Origin: Prochlorococcus sp. AG-355-P18
GTDB lineage: Bacteria > Cyanobacteriota > Cyanobacteriia > PCC-6307 > Cyanobiaceae
Assembly: GCA_003280515.1 (NCBI GenBank)
Contig: QCER01000001.1
Coordinates: 1-64,000 of the forward strand
Reading direction: 5' to 3'
DNA: 64,000 nucleotides
The position numbers and the translations under genes were made by a program. Below the pieces are notes generated by a model. It made no database searches. It was not told the origin of the DNA and saw only the letters and a list, made by a program, of their open reading frames with translations. Shown here in pieces: positions 47,639-57,207 of this stretch; position 1 is the stretch's first letter; every line of letters starts with the position of its first letter.

Positions 47639-48721
47639 CTAAGAGAGAGCAAGAACATCTCTATGAACGACAATTATCGAGGAGTTGTTATTTTCTTTAT
47701 TATTTAAGATACTTCTTAATTTGTCGCTACTTATTGATACTAAACCTTTTGCAACTTCTTTATCATTTGTATTTACGATTTTAACTGCCTGATTAATTGT
47801 AAAGTTTCCTTCTACATTCTTAACACCAACCGCTAAAAGTGAGGCACCTTTTTTTTTAATTGCAAAAGAAGCGCCATCATCTAAAGTAATTTTCCCTACT
47901 GTTTGAATTGCGTGTGAAAGCCAACTTTTTTTGTTTCCAATAGGTTTTTCTACTGGATAAAATAAAGTTCCAATTTTATTATCATTAAATATTTCAATTA
48001 AGTTTTTTTTATTAGTTCCATCAACTAGTTGGACTTCGACTCCTCCTTTTGTTGCTATTTCTGCAGAAATTAATTTTGTAGAAATTCCTCCTGTTCCCCA
48101 TTCATTATTTGAGTTTTGAATATTTTTATCTTTAATTTCCTTTAATTCACTATTATGAACTTCTTTAATAGGTTGCGCATCTTTATTATTACGTGGATCT
48201 TTTGAGTATAGATTTTCAATATCGGTTAATAAAATAAGCTTGTTAGCATTTATAGCCAAGGCAACTAAAGCAGAGAGGGTATCATTATCTCCATATTTAA
48301 GCTCTTCATTTGCTACGGTATCATTTTCATTTACTATTGGAATAACATTCAAATCGATTAATCTTTTTAAAGTTTTAGAAGCGTTATTAAAGGATTCTCG
48401 TGAATTAAAATCAGCTTTAGTTATTAAAATTTGAGCAATATTAAGACCTAATTTATTAAATACTTTATCGTATAAGGACATTAAATTAACTTGACCTACT
48501 GCCGCAGTAGCTTGAAGGGTACTTAAATCATTTGGTCTTGTTTTAATATTTAACTTTTGGCAACCTAATCCAACGGCTCCACTAGTTACTAAAATTAACT
48601 TGTTTCCTTTTGAAAGAAAACTTGTAAAGGATCTAGAAAGGTTTTCAATAACTTCTTCTGTAGATGTTTCCTCTGTTCCTCTTAAAATACTAGTACCAAT
48701 TTTTATAACCCAAGTTTTCAT
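47639..48721 (-). CDS. proB: Glutamate 5-kinase
   Basis: A 360-residue amino-acid kinase catalysing the first step of proline synthesis. The kinase domain starts with [12 protein letters not shown] near residues 4-14 and includes [14 protein letters not shown] near 44-57, [20 protein letters not shown] near 133-152 and [13 protein letters not shown] near 209-221. A C-terminal PUA domain (about 270-355, [18 protein letters not shown]) is present, as in most bacteria. The start overlaps the YqeG gene stop in an ATGA junction, so the two are translationally coupled. Confidence 0.95.
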   Translation of the reverse strand: MKTWVIKIGTSILRGTEETSTEEVIENLSRSFTSFLSKGNKLILVTSGAVGLGCQKLNIKTRPNDLSTLQATAAVGQVNLMSLYDKVFNKLGLNIAQILITKADFNSRESFNNASKTLKRLIDLNVIPIVNENDTVANEELKYGDNDTLSALVALAINANKLILLTDIENLYSKDPRNNKDAQPIKEVHNSELKEIKDKNIQNSNNEWGTGGISTKLISAEIATKGGVEVQLVDGTNKKNLIEIFNDNKIGTLFYPVEKPIGNKKSWLSHAIQTVGKITLDDGASFAIKKKGASLLAVGVKNVEGNFTINQAVKIVNTNDKEVAKGLVSISSDKLRSILNNKENNNSSIIVVHRDVLALS

Positions 48722-49212
48722 TTTATAAAATGAGAAATTAATTTTTCTATTGTCAAAGTTAAATTAAATTTTATAGGCAGGCCATCTCTATTTAATCTCT
48801 TAACTAATATTGTTTTTATATCACATCTATTCCCAACAATAATATCTGTAAAAATTCTGTCGCCAATAATGGCTATATTTTTTGGCTCTCTGCCAATTTC
48901 TTTGATAGCAGACAAAGTTACTTTTTTTCTAGGTTTTGATGCATTGTATTTATAACTTAGATTTAATTCTTTCGCTATTTTTTCGATTCTTTTTTTTGAT
49001 GGATTATTACTTATTAGATATAAGGAGAAAAGTTTTTTAGATTCTATGATCCAATTTTTTACAGCTTTTGGGATCATATTTGATTTTCTATTTACTAGAG
49101 TCCCATCCACGTCTAGCAATAAAGAATTAATTCCTTTTTTTTGCAACTCAGATTGAGAAATATTATATATTGGTAAGTTTGAATCCCAATTGATATTTAG
49201 GATAGATCTCAT
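48718..49212 (-). CDS. YqeG-family HAD phosphatase
   Basis: A 164-residue HAD-superfamily hydrolase of the YqeG type (subfamily IIIA). Motif I is [12 protein letters not shown] near residues 31-42, motif II the serine in LYLISNNPS near 66-74, and motif [20 protein letters not shown] followed by [17 protein letters not shown] near 113-129. All catalytic aspartates and the lysine are present, so phosphatase activity is likely, but the substrate is unknown. It overlaps proB by four bases and lies five bases after the DUF3727 gene. Confidence 0.87.
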   Translation of the reverse strand: MRSILNINWDSNLPIYNISQSELQKKGINSLLLDVDGTLVNRKSNMIPKAVKNWIIESKKLFSLYLISNNPSKKRIEKIAKELNLSYKYNASKPRKKVTLSAIKEIGREPKNIAIIGDRIFTDIIVGNRCDIKTILVKRLNRDGLPIKFNLTLTIEKLISHFIK

Positions 49213-49217
49213 TTATT

Positions 49218-49754
49218 TTAAGAACTACTTTTTTCAAGCTCAGTTTCAATCAAAGGTTGAATTTTATCGAACTCATCATCTTCAACTAATAAGGCACCTT
49301 TGTCTTTTAATTTACCAACAATAAAAAAAGGATCTAGTGGTATATATAAGCCATATTCTTGGTCAAAAAGATTAAAGTTAACGAGCAACTCATAACTCTC
49401 ACTATCATCATCGACGTAATCTTCTTCTAATTCATCGTAAATTGGTTCTTCAAGTTCTCCTGATACTGTTAATGTAACTGCTGATCTGACAAGTCTTAAA
49501 TCATGTTCTTGAAGGACTGCTTCAGCATTTTTTAGTATTTGTTCATTTTTATCTATTTTCTCAATTAGTTCAGGTTCATCTTTTTCATTTATCTTAAAAA
49601 GACTTACTGGTGTATCAACTGGGGTTAATAAAGCATATTCTTGGCCTTCAACACTTACTAATTGTTCAAGATAACAAAATAGCTCGTTTCCATTTGAGTC
49701 ATTTAATAAAAGAGTCTGTGCATCATAATTATCATTTGAATTGGCTTCTTTCAT
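49218..49754 (-). CDS. DUF3727 (DUF1292-related) protein
   Basis: A 178-residue acidic protein of the cyanobacterial/plastid DUF3727 family, related to DUF1292. Two similar beta-rich units are visible: LLNDSNGNELFCYLEQLVSVEGQEYALLTPVDTP (begins near residue 16) and LLVNFNLFDQEYGLYIPLDPFF near residue 126, separated by an acidic linker. No catalytic motif, signal peptide or span. Function is not established. It lies in the ruvX-DUF3727-YqeG-proB run, whose order is, as far as I recall, conserved in marine picocyanobacteria. Confidence 0.82.
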   Translation of the reverse strand: MKEANSNDNYDAQTLLLNDSNGNELFCYLEQLVSVEGQEYALLTPVDTPVSLFKINEKDEPELIEKIDKNEQILKNAEAVLQEHDLRLVRSAVTLTVSGELEEPIYDELEEDYVDDDSESYELLVNFNLFDQEYGLYIPLDPFFIVGKLKDKGALLVEDDEFDKIQPLIETELEKSSS

Positions 49755-49780
49755 TTAAAAATTATCTATCCTTTTTAATA

Positions 49781-50242
49781 CTAATATTTTATCTGACGTT
49801 TACCAGCTATTTCTTCTAATTCAGGACCTTCTTCGATCCATTGTTCAAGTATTATTTTTGCTGAAAAACTATCAATTAATCCGGATTTATCTTTTTTTAT
49901 TCCAAATCTTTCTGAAGATTCCCAAGTTGAACTATGTTCGTTGACATAAGAAAATGGAAGCTTTAATTCATTTGAAAGTAATTGACCGTAATTTTTACAG
50001 TCAATAGCTTGAGTGGTCATTTTACCTTTCTCATCTAGCGGAATACCCACAATAAAACCAGTCAAATTAAATTCATTTATATAATTTCTAATGATTTTAA
50101 TCTCTTGATTATTTTCAAATCGTTTTACTGCTGGAAGTATATTTGATGTTATGCAGAGGGGATCACAATAAGCTAATCCTATTCTTTTGGAACCTATATC
50201 CAAACTCAAAATTGATTTGGGCTTGGGTTTGCAAAATTTCAC
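49781..50242 (-). CDS. ruvX: YqgF/RuvX-family Holliday junction resolvase-like nuclease
   Basis: A 153-residue RNase H-fold protein of the YqgF family, linked to Holliday junction resolution and to pre-16S rRNA processing. The first acidic site is [18 protein letters not shown] (Asp near 16) and GFIVGIPL near 60-67 is typical. The conserved DERxxT motif reads NEHSST near residues 100-105, so the first aspartate is asparagine; the final aspartate ([16 protein letters not shown]) is present. Activity may therefore be altered. The start is GTG, overlapping the upstream gene's stop in a GTGA junction. Confidence 0.85.
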   Translation of the reverse strand: MKFCKPKPKSILSLDIGSKRIGLAYCDPLCITSNILPAVKRFENNQEIKIIRNYINEFNLTGFIVGIPLDEKGKMTTQAIDCKNYGQLLSNELKLPFSYVNEHSSTWESSERFGIKKDKSGLIDSFSAKIILEQWIEEGPELEEIAGKRQIKY

Positions 50243-51294
50243 TTTGTTTTTAATGGAAAAGGAGATGGATATGGATTACCTTGTGGACTTAATTTTTCAA
50301 AGATTGATTCCAAAGATTGATTTATTATATTTACTTGTTTGGCTTCATTCTTAATTATTGTGTTCCTAATAAGAATTATTTCTTGATTTTTTTCTTTGAT
50401 ATTACACTCTTCAAGAAAAACATTTAATTGAGAATTTTCTTTATAGGTTTTTAAATATGAAACAGGTGATTTTTCAAAAAATCTTTTTATAAATTCTTTT
50501 AAAATAGAATTGAATCTCTTATCCCAATATCTACTAATAGTTAAAGTATAAATTTCTTCATTTTGATAATTAATATCTTTTAAAATTGTACATAAAACTG
50601 AATTTTCATATATTAAGGCACCACTCTTAGAATTATTTCTTTTAAGAATGTCGTCTTGATCAAAATCTAAAATATTTCTTATTAAGGGAGATTGATTTGA
50701 TCTTATGAAATTAACTATTTTTAATATATTTTGTTTATTAATGTTTTGGAATTCATTAATTAATGTATAGGCATTGGTATTTTGATTTTTAGGTTTATTT
50801 AGATCAGAACCATCCCAAAGGATTATCTCTCCTAAAGGTTGAAAGCCTAATTCTCTTGCGTTTGATATGAGGTCAACATTATTTATATCTGAATTAATTA
50901 TCCAACTTGAAGTTTTGATTTCTTTTATTGAGATGGATTTTTTTATCAATCCTAAAGTTAATTGTTTATCGGTTAAAGAACACTTGCTTTTAATCAACTT
51001 GGGCTTAGATATTTTTAAGCAAGTCTCTTTTTTGTTTAAAGGAAAAATATTCAAATAACCAATAATTTCGTTTCCATATATAGCAATTATGCATTTATTT
51101 TTATTTTTCTTAAGATTATTCAAGAAGATTTTTAAGTCATCAAAGGTATTGATAATTGCCATCTTTAAAAACCAATTATTCAATTCCTTATTTTTAATAT
51201 CTATTAAAAGATTAATGTGCCGTATATGGAGTTCTTCAAAAGTTACTTCCATTCCTTTTTTAGATTGAAAAGAATAAGAGGTATCTTTTTTCAT
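50239..51294 (-). CDS. GNAT-like acetyltransferase domain protein
   Basis: A 351-residue protein. The N-terminal 165 residues look like a GNAT fold: [20 protein letters not shown] (near residue 68), a long helix, and a [32 protein letters not shown] stretch (begins near 128) resembling motif A/B ends. The second half (about 185-340) repeats similar elements ([17 protein letters not shown]), so two GNAT-like modules are possible. Catalytic or CoA-binding residues cannot be confirmed by eye. It is overlapped at both ends by neighbours (4 bases each), so it is part of a tight minus-strand operon. I do not recognise a specific substrate. Confidence 0.6.
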   Translation of the reverse strand: MKKDTSYSFQSKKGMEVTFEELHIRHINLLIDIKNKELNNWFLKMAIINTFDDLKIFLNNLKKNKNKCIIAIYGNEIIGYLNIFPLNKKETCLKISKPKLIKSKCSLTDKQLTLGLIKKSISIKEIKTSSWIINSDINNVDLISNARELGFQPLGEIILWDGSDLNKPKNQNTNAYTLINEFQNINKQNILKIVNFIRSNQSPLIRNILDFDQDDILKRNNSKSGALIYENSVLCTILKDINYQNEEIYTLTISRYWDKRFNSILKEFIKRFFEKSPVSYLKTYKENSQLNVFLEECNIKEKNQEIILIRNTIIKNEAKQVNIINQSLESIFEKLSPQGNPYPSPFPLKTK

Positions 51295-52460
51295 TTACTT
51301 TTTTCTCTTATTAATACTATAGGGGTTTTTTCATCTCCATTGCCAGCTGGATTTGATAATAAGTGTTTTTTGAGTATTTTATTTACCTTTTTATTTGAAC
51401 TTGCTAAGACTTTCACACCTCCAAGATCATTAACATCGACAACTGCAACATCTATATTTAGATAGTTCGAGACCTCCTTACAAAATAAATCCGCATTGAG
51501 AGGACCCATAACTATACTCTTGTCGTAAGGTGTAACTGTACCGCTTATATCATCAATGAGGGATGATTCTGAACCAGTTAACCTATAAAACATACCTTTA
51601 ATCCCAACTAATTTGAAGAGATATCCAACAAATAGTGCAAAGGTTATTCTTGTGACTCCGATTCTATTTATTAATAATTGCATCCCGCAAGCTGTTGCGA
51701 GACTGCTTGTAGGGTGAAAAAAATAACATAAAGCTTTCGAAAATAAACTATATTTTAAATTTTGAGGAGAAATATATCTATTTTGCATAATCGCTAGCGG
51801 ACTCTCACCGATAGTTAAAATATCATTTTCTTCTATAATTCCTTTACAGTATTCAATCACAGTATTTACTGGGTTATCAAAGCAACCAAGTAAATCAGTT
51901 TTAATAGCAAGTGCTTTATATTTATTATTTATTGGAATTTCAAAAACTTCTTTCGGCCTTTGTTTTTGACCATCTAAATTAATTAAGAAACAATCCTTAT
52001 TATTTGAAATACCAAAATGTCCATAGTTCTCCCAATATATTTTTAACCATAGATATTTTATTTTTTTTCTAAAATTATCATTGCTAAATTTATATATGAT
52101 TCTTACAAATAATTCTGAATTTGACTTGATAATTGTTGTTGGCCAGTAATTATTTAAATTCTTAATTTTATTATTTTCATATATGTAAATATCTTGTTGA
52201 TAATTAAAATTTTGGCAATATTCGTTACCTTTACTTTTAAAACAATCTAACTCAAAATTTATATTAGAAACCATAGTCTCTTTAGTTTTACTTTTATTAG
52301 TTATTTTTAAATCAATAATTAATTCGTTTAAACCATCCTTTTTTTTGATTTTGTAATTTATAGGTACCAGATTTAACTTTGATTTGGGTGAGTTTTTAAT
52401 ATATAAATCTGAAATAATTAAAAAAATTAAAAGAACTAGGAAGATATTTATTAATATCAT
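51291..52460 (-). CDS. CofE-like (F420:gamma-glutamyl ligase fold) membrane-anchored protein
   Basis: A 389-residue protein. One membrane span at about residues 2-20 is followed by a soluble extension to about 160, then a CofE/FbiB-type domain to the end. The family region contains VFEIPINNKYKALAIKTDLLG-like beta strands near 163, ILTIGESPLAIMQNRYISP near 213-231 and PYDKSIVMGPLNADLFCKEV near 318-337. In archaea and actinobacteria CofE adds glutamate to coenzyme F420; cyanobacteria are not known to make F420, so the role here must differ or the pathway is unrecognised. It overlaps the GNAT-like gene by four bases and is nine bases from the next gene upstream. Confidence 0.75.
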   Translation of the reverse strand: MILINIFLVLLIFLIISDLYIKNSPKSKLNLVPINYKIKKKDGLNELIIDLKITNKSKTKETMVSNINFELDCFKSKGNEYCQNFNYQQDIYIYENNKIKNLNNYWPTTIIKSNSELFVRIIYKFSNDNFRKKIKYLWLKIYWENYGHFGISNNKDCFLINLDGQKQRPKEVFEIPINNKYKALAIKTDLLGCFDNPVNTVIEYCKGIIEENDILTIGESPLAIMQNRYISPQNLKYSLFSKALCYFFHPTSSLATACGMQLLINRIGVTRITFALFVGYLFKLVGIKGMFYRLTGSESSLIDDISGTVTPYDKSIVMGPLNADLFCKEVSNYLNIDVAVVDVNDLGGVKVLASSNKKVNKILKKHLLSNPAGNGDEKTPIVLIREKSK

Positions 52461-52469
52461 TTTTTTTAA

Positions 52470-53018
52470 TTAATTTTTGTTTTTATTTTTTTTTTCAGAA
52501 ATGATACTGTTGTATTCATTAAAACTTTCTACAGAAAATGTCGTTTCTTCTATATCAATTCCCTTTAGTTCTCCAATAACTTTGTTTAATTCATCGATAT
52601 TAATCATTCCATTTTTATCAAATTTAACTTCACCATCACTATTTAAAATAATGGTTTGTGGAATTAATCCGTTCCAATAATAATTAGGTTCATTTCTAAG
52701 ATCAGACTTTTCTTTATCCTGTAATTCATCAGTAGTTAGAGCAATGATATCTATATTATTTCTCCATATCAAATCTAAACCGGATATTATCGGAGCCATA
52801 GCTTTACTATCCGAGCTGTCGTCAAGATAAAAAAATAAAACTGCAACTCTTTTATTTTTTAATGATTCCTGAAGAGTTGTCTGGGGGGGGACTATAGCCC
52901 CATTACCTGCGTATATTGGGAAAATGTTGCCATCGTAACTATCAGTATCTCTAGAGGCATTTGCTTTAAACGGGCTTAAGAAAATTAATGCTATCAGGAT
53001 CCATTGAATTATTTTCAT
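52470..53018 (-). CDS. Exported thioredoxin-fold protein lacking CXXC
   Basis: A 182-residue protein with a signal peptide (hydrophobic core about residues 6-20, likely cleavage after ANA near 22). The rest resembles a thioredoxin fold: RVAVLFFYLDDSSDSKAMAPI near residue 53, IIALTTDELQD, then LIPQTIILNSDGEVKFDKNG near 118 with the cis-proline type IPQT. The usual CXXC is replaced by DDSSDSK, so it cannot be a standard disulfide exchanger. A thylakoid or periplasmic partner-binding role is likely. A run of eight G on the plus strand (52883-52890) encodes two prolines. Minus strand, 14 bases downstream of the DUF3685-like gene. Confidence 0.75.
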   Translation of the reverse strand: MKIIQWILIALIFLSPFKANASRDTDSYDGNIFPIYAGNGAIVPPQTTLQESLKNKRVAVLFFYLDDSSDSKAMAPIISGLDLIWRNNIDIIALTTDELQDKEKSDLRNEPNYYWNGLIPQTIILNSDGEVKFDKNGMINIDELNKVIGELKGIDIEETTFSVESFNEYNSIISEKKNKNKN

Positions 53019-53032
53019 TAAAGTTTAATAAC

Positions 53033-54649
53033 TTACTTTGAACTTGATCTTCCTAATCCTTGAAGGATTCCTTTCCCCACTAAACCGATAGCTTTACCAA
53101 CGACCTTTGTAAGGAAAGTTACGAAAAGATTACCGATATATTTTACAGCAACTTCCAACTGCGGTGCTACGGCATCTCTTATCTCAACTAACAATGTAAC
53201 TTGTTTTTGTAGCCATTCTAGATTCTCTAATTCTTTCTCCCTATTTTCATTTTTAAAGTAACGGGTAAATTTTTTATCGATAATATCAATATATTCTCTT
53301 TTACTCTCATACAAGTAGATAGGCATATAAATGTAGTCATGCCAGCGATTGTAGTTATTAATATTATTTCTAAATCTTTCAAAATTTCTTGTCGATTGTA
53401 ATTCGGGATTTATAAGTACAGTTCTTAATTCAGGCCAAGAAGAACAAATATTAAAGATTTCAGAAGCTAATAAATTACAGTTCCTTATTGTCCAATTCGA
53501 AATGATATTTTCAAGGATCAAAAACGATTCTGTTTCATATAGAGGAAGTAATTTTCCATCGTAGTCAAGAGCTTCATTTTTAATAATTGGCTCAATAAAC
53601 ATTATTGATTCATGTGATTCTCTATCTATCTCTTCACAACTTACCTCACTATAAATAAAATCATTTATTGAAATAGATTCGCTTCCTTTTTTTAATCGAA
53701 AATAGCTGTCTGTGATATTTGAAATTGTATTAACTTTAAGTTCTTTTATAAGAGAATTTAAATCATCTTTAAAATCTTTCTCCTTATAGTTTTCCTTAAT
53801 ATTTTTTACTAAATTATCTAACTCGTCTAACATTTTGCAAATTAGTCGTGAAATAAATTCTTTTTTTATCCCAGAAAGAATTATTGATGAATTATTAAAT
53901 TCAACCTGTAAGTTAGTTGAGTTATACCTTTCTTTTAGTCTATCTAAAATTAAATTCCAAATTTCAGTAGTGTTTTTATCTTTAATGAATACAGTGTTCT
54001 TATTTTCAAGATTAATTTTATTTTCAGTGTAAATTGCCTCTGTATAAAGTTCTAGTGAATTACCCCATAAAAAAATTAGAAAAGATTTTGCAGTAATAAG
54101 TTCTCTTAATCTTCCTTTTAAAATAAATTTATAAAATTCTGGAGTTGAATCAGAGTTGACATATTTGAATATATAGTTAATTTCAGAATCTATTTGTTTA
54201 AGACCTGAAGTAAGAATTTTTTGACTAAAAGAGAGAGGCTTCTTTTTGTTTAATTGAACTCGGGAATTATTTTCAATATCAAATACCCTTCCTCCATTTA
54301 AAATGGTATCAATAGATTCAAGAACTTTTTCTGCACTGGGATTTAAAAGAAAACCTTCAGCATTTAACGATGGAGTGATATTTGCTTCATAAACAAGTTC
54401 TCCAGAGAGAATTATAAGAAACTTTGATTCATCATATCTTTCTCTTAATTTTAATAATTCTAACCTTATAAGATCTTCTGATTGAAAATTAAGAACATTC
54501 CATATAACTAAATCCGGAGTTTTATCACCTGTTCCATTATTGAAATTAATGTCTAAATTTTGGTCTATTGATGTTAACTTAAGCGATAAAGATTCTGCTA
54601 TTAAGCTTGGAGCAATAATCAATATCGATTTTTTTGAAATTAATTCCAA
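53033..54649 (-). CDS. DUF3685-like protein (cyanobacterial, N-terminal receiver-like domain)
   Basis: A 538-residue protein. The first 120 residues look like a response-regulator receiver fold (SILIIAPSLIAESLSLKL, DLVIWNVLNF, KFLIILSGELVYEAN), but the phosphoacceptor aspartate is not obvious, so it is likely a pseudo-receiver. The remaining 400 residues are helical and end in EIRDAVAPQLEVAVKYIGNL and a glycine-rich tail (VGKAIGLVGKGILQGLG), which I recall from cyanobacterial DUF3685 proteins, relatives of plastid Ycf55. Function is unknown. Minus strand, upstream of the thioredoxin-fold gene. Confidence 0.62.
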   Translation of the reverse strand: MELISKKSILIIAPSLIAESLSLKLTSIDQNLDINFNNGTGDKTPDLVIWNVLNFQSEDLIRLELLKLRERYDESKFLIILSGELVYEANITPSLNAEGFLLNPSAEKVLESIDTILNGGRVFDIENNSRVQLNKKKPLSFSQKILTSGLKQIDSEINYIFKYVNSDSTPEFYKFILKGRLRELITAKSFLIFLWGNSLELYTEAIYTENKINLENKNTVFIKDKNTTEIWNLILDRLKERYNSTNLQVEFNNSSIILSGIKKEFISRLICKMLDELDNLVKNIKENYKEKDFKDDLNSLIKELKVNTISNITDSYFRLKKGSESISINDFIYSEVSCEEIDRESHESIMFIEPIIKNEALDYDGKLLPLYETESFLILENIISNWTIRNCNLLASEIFNICSSWPELRTVLINPELQSTRNFERFRNNINNYNRWHDYIYMPIYLYESKREYIDIIDKKFTRYFKNENREKELENLEWLQKQVTLLVEIRDAVAPQLEVAVKYIGNLFVTFLTKVVGKAIGLVGKGILQGLGRSSSK

Positions 54650-54728
54650 GACTAGATTTCTTATCTCTTATACAAAATTAACTAACAATTACTGCAAATA
54701 CCAGCCTTAAATCAATTTTTATATTCTT

Positions 54729-55496
54729 TTAGGCGTAGTAATTTCTGTTTAAATCAAAGTCATTTAATCTATCTGATGACAATACATTATTCGCTTCGTT
54801 GATCGTGAATTTTTTTTCATAAAGAGCTTTACCTACAATTACTCCAAAGAGTCCAGAGTTTTCAAATTTTACTAACGATAATAAATCAGAAATTGAACCA
54901 ACACCTCCTGAGGCTATTACTGGAATATCTGTAATTTCAAGTATGCTTTTTATGAATTCTTCATTTGTCCCTTCTAACGTTCCATCTGTATTTATATCTG
55001 TAACAATAAAACTAGCAATTTTAAATGAAGAAAACTCCTTTACTAAATCTGTGGCAAAAATATTAGATTGTTCAAGCCAACCTCTTGTACTAACTTTTCC
55101 ATCTTTTGCATCTATCCCAACAATTATCCTTCCAGGAAATTTATTTGATAAGTCTTTAACTAGCTCTTTATTTTCTATCGCAGAGGTTCCCATGATAACT
55201 TTCTCAATACCATAAGAAAATAATTGCTCTATCCTTTCTTGAGACCTTATCCCCCCTCCTATTTGAATTGGTATGTTAACTGTTTTTGCAATCTTTTTTA
55301 TTGATTCATCGTTTGTTGGGGATCCTGATTTTGCAGCATCCAAATCAACTATATGTATATATTTTGCCCCTTCGCTTTCCCAAAATTTAGCTTGCTCATG
55401 AGGCTCTTTGGTGAAGTCTTTTCTTTTATTAAAGTCGCCTTTAAAAAGCCTCACACACTTACCATTCATTAAATCAATTGCTGGAATTAGGTCCAT
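54729..55496 (-). CDS. hisA: ProFAR isomerase HisA
   Basis: A 255-residue TIM-barrel isomerase of histidine synthesis. The first catalytic Asp is in LIPAIDLMNGKCVRLFKGDF near residues 3-22, the second in IVTDINTDGTLEG near 167-179, with phosphate-binding loops IQIGGGIRSQERI near 77-89 and VIASGGVGSISDL near 195-207. This arrangement and length are standard. The gene is separated from the divergent epimerase gene by about 90 bases. Confidence 0.96.
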   Translation of the reverse strand: MDLIPAIDLMNGKCVRLFKGDFNKRKDFTKEPHEQAKFWESEGAKYIHIVDLDAAKSGSPTNDESIKKIAKTVNIPIQIGGGIRSQERIEQLFSYGIEKVIMGTSAIENKELVKDLSNKFPGRIIVGIDAKDGKVSTRGWLEQSNIFATDLVKEFSSFKIASFIVTDINTDGTLEGTNEEFIKSILEITDIPVIASGGVGSISDLLSLVKFENSGLFGVIVGKALYEKKFTINEANNVLSSDRLNDFDLNRNYYA

Positions 55497-55588
55497 AGAA
55501 TCATCCTTTTCATTAATTACTTATTAGTAGTACTATTCAATATGTAATTCTATTTAAGATTACTACTTCAGTTAAATATTTTTTGAAT

Positions 55589-56509
55589 ATGAAAATTCTT
55601 GTAATGGGTGGCACTAGATTTGTTGGTAAGTCTTTGGTTGGAAAGTTATTAAGTAAAAATTATGAAATTGATATTTTTACGAGAGGTAATAAAAGTAATC
55701 CTGAAAAAACAAATTTAATTAAGGGTGATAGAAATAATTTAGAAGATATCGTCCAGCTAAGAAATGAAAAGTATGATGTTGTTTTTGATATTTCTGGACG
55801 AGAGTTAGCACAAACCAAACTTCTTATAGAAAATTTAGATAACTCTTTCCAGAGATATATATATGTCAGCTCTGCAGGTGTTTATAAAGATAATTGTGAA
55901 CTACCCTTATCAGAACTTGATCCAATTGATCCAGAAAGTAGGCACAAAGGAAAGTTTGAGACAGAAAATTGGTTAAAAAACCAAAAAATTCCTTTTACTA
56001 GTTTTAGGCCTACTTATATTTATGGACCAGGAAATTATAATAAAATTGAAAATTGGTTTTTTGAAAGGTTATTTACTAAAAAATCTGTACCAATCCCTGG
56101 TGACGGTTCTTTAATCACTCAGCTAGGCCATGTTTCTGATCTAACTGATGTAATGATTAGGTGCATAAATTTTGAAAATTCTAAAAATAATATTTATAAC
56201 TGTTCAGGTGAAAAAGGAGTAACAATCAAGGGTTTAATTGATTTCTGTGCGAAGGTTCTTGGGTTAAACCAAAATGAGATTTCTTTAAGAACATTTGATT
56301 ATCAAAAATTAGATCCTAAGTCTCGAAAGGGATTTCCAATTAGATTAAATCATTATCAGACTGATATATCTAAGATAAAACGTGATTTAGAGTGGGTGCC
56401 AACTTTTGATTTACTTAATGGTCTAAAAGATAGTTTTGTGAATGATTTTAATAATAAAAAGAATGAGGAGTTTGATGAAAATTCAGATAATATTCTTTTT
56501 AATTCTTAA
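55589..56509 (+). CDS. NAD-dependent epimerase-like protein (CSP41-like)
   Basis: An atypical short-chain dehydrogenase of about 306 residues. The nucleotide site is ILVMGGTRFVGKSLVGKLL near residues 3-21 and the active-site region YVSSAGVYKDN lies near residue 91. The GGTRFVG form and the substrate loop SFRPTYIYGPGNYNK are typical of the cyanobacterial relatives of plastid CSP41 proteins, which bind RNA and ribosomes. The ATG at 55589 gives the family start; a TTG two codons earlier (55583) is also possible. The tail overlaps the convergent pgsA by 27 bases. Confidence 0.82.
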   Translation: MKILVMGGTRFVGKSLVGKLLSKNYEIDIFTRGNKSNPEKTNLIKGDRNNLEDIVQLRNEKYDVVFDISGRELAQTKLLIENLDNSFQRYIYVSSAGVYKDNCELPLSELDPIDPESRHKGKFETENWLKNQKIPFTSFRPTYIYGPGNYNKIENWFFERLFTKKSVPIPGDGSLITQLGHVSDLTDVMIRCINFENSKNNIYNCSGEKGVTIKGLIDFCAKVLGLNQNEISLRTFDYQKLDPKSRKGFPIRLNHYQTDISKIKRDLEWVPTFDLLNGLKDSFVNDFNNKKNEEFDENSDNILFNS

Positions 56510-57022
56510 ATAGCCTAATAAAGTCACAAAAGTCAGGATGAATCCTAACCAATAAAAAATTAAAGCCAAATTATTCAATAAGCTAATTTTTAATGGTGTA
56601 AAGAAGGTGATTACTGAAATAAAAAAGAAAAATGTTTTATATTTTCCTAACATTGATGCTGGTAAACCGTCTTTTGTAGAGTTTCTTAAGCTAGTGATAA
56701 TTAATTCTCTAAATAAAATTAATGACAAAGACCAGAAGGGTATAAAATTATTTTTACAAAGGAAGGTCAAAGGAATTAAATAGAATACTTTATCGCTTAA
56801 GGGATCAAGGATAGCTCCTAATCTGGTTTTAAGATTAAATTTCCTTGCAATTAACCCGTCAAAATAATCAGTTAAGCCTCCAATAATAATCAATATAAAG
56901 ACATAAAAAGGTCTGTTAATTTCTAAAAACAGTATTAATGGAAATACAAGGAAAAGTCGAGATATCGATAATAAATTGGGAATATTCAATGCCAATTTTT
57001 TAAGATTTTTTCTTAATAACAA
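56483..57022 (-). CDS. pgsA: CDP-diacylglycerol--glycerol-3-phosphate 3-phosphatidyltransferase
   Basis: A 179-residue polytopic membrane enzyme making phosphatidylglycerol phosphate; phosphatidylglycerol is essential to photosystems. The CDP-alcohol phosphotransferase motif is seen in GGLTDYFDGLIARKFNLKTRLGAILDPLSDKV (begins near residue 47), matching DGxxARxxxxxxxxGxxxDxxxD. Four hydrophobic spans are visible, e.g. about 25-47 and 145-170. The start appears to be TTG; no ATG is nearby in frame. Its stop overlaps the tail of the convergent CSP41-like gene. Confidence 0.92.
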   Translation of the reverse strand: MLLRKNLKKLALNIPNLLSISRLFLVFPLILFLEINRPFYVFILIIIGGLTDYFDGLIARKFNLKTRLGAILDPLSDKVFYLIPLTFLCKNNFIPFWSLSLILFRELIITSLRNSTKDGLPASMLGKYKTFFFFISVITFFTPLKISLLNNLALIFYWLGFILTFVTLLGYLRIKKNII

Positions 57023-57207
57023 ATTAGTTTTTGTATATAAAAAATATATTACACTCTTAACAACCTTAAATTTTTAGTAAAAATATTAAATGGTTTTTGA
57101 TGCTAGATTCTAAAATTTAATTTAAATCTGAATCCTAAAGATTATAAACTCAACTTCTCTTTATGAATGATGATGTTTTATATTACAAAATTATTCCTTA
57201 ATATCTA

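Noticed and set aside
55583..55588. TTG start giving two extra residues for the CSP41-like protein
   Set aside because: The ATG at 55589 gives the typical family N-terminus; no clear ribosome binding site separates them.
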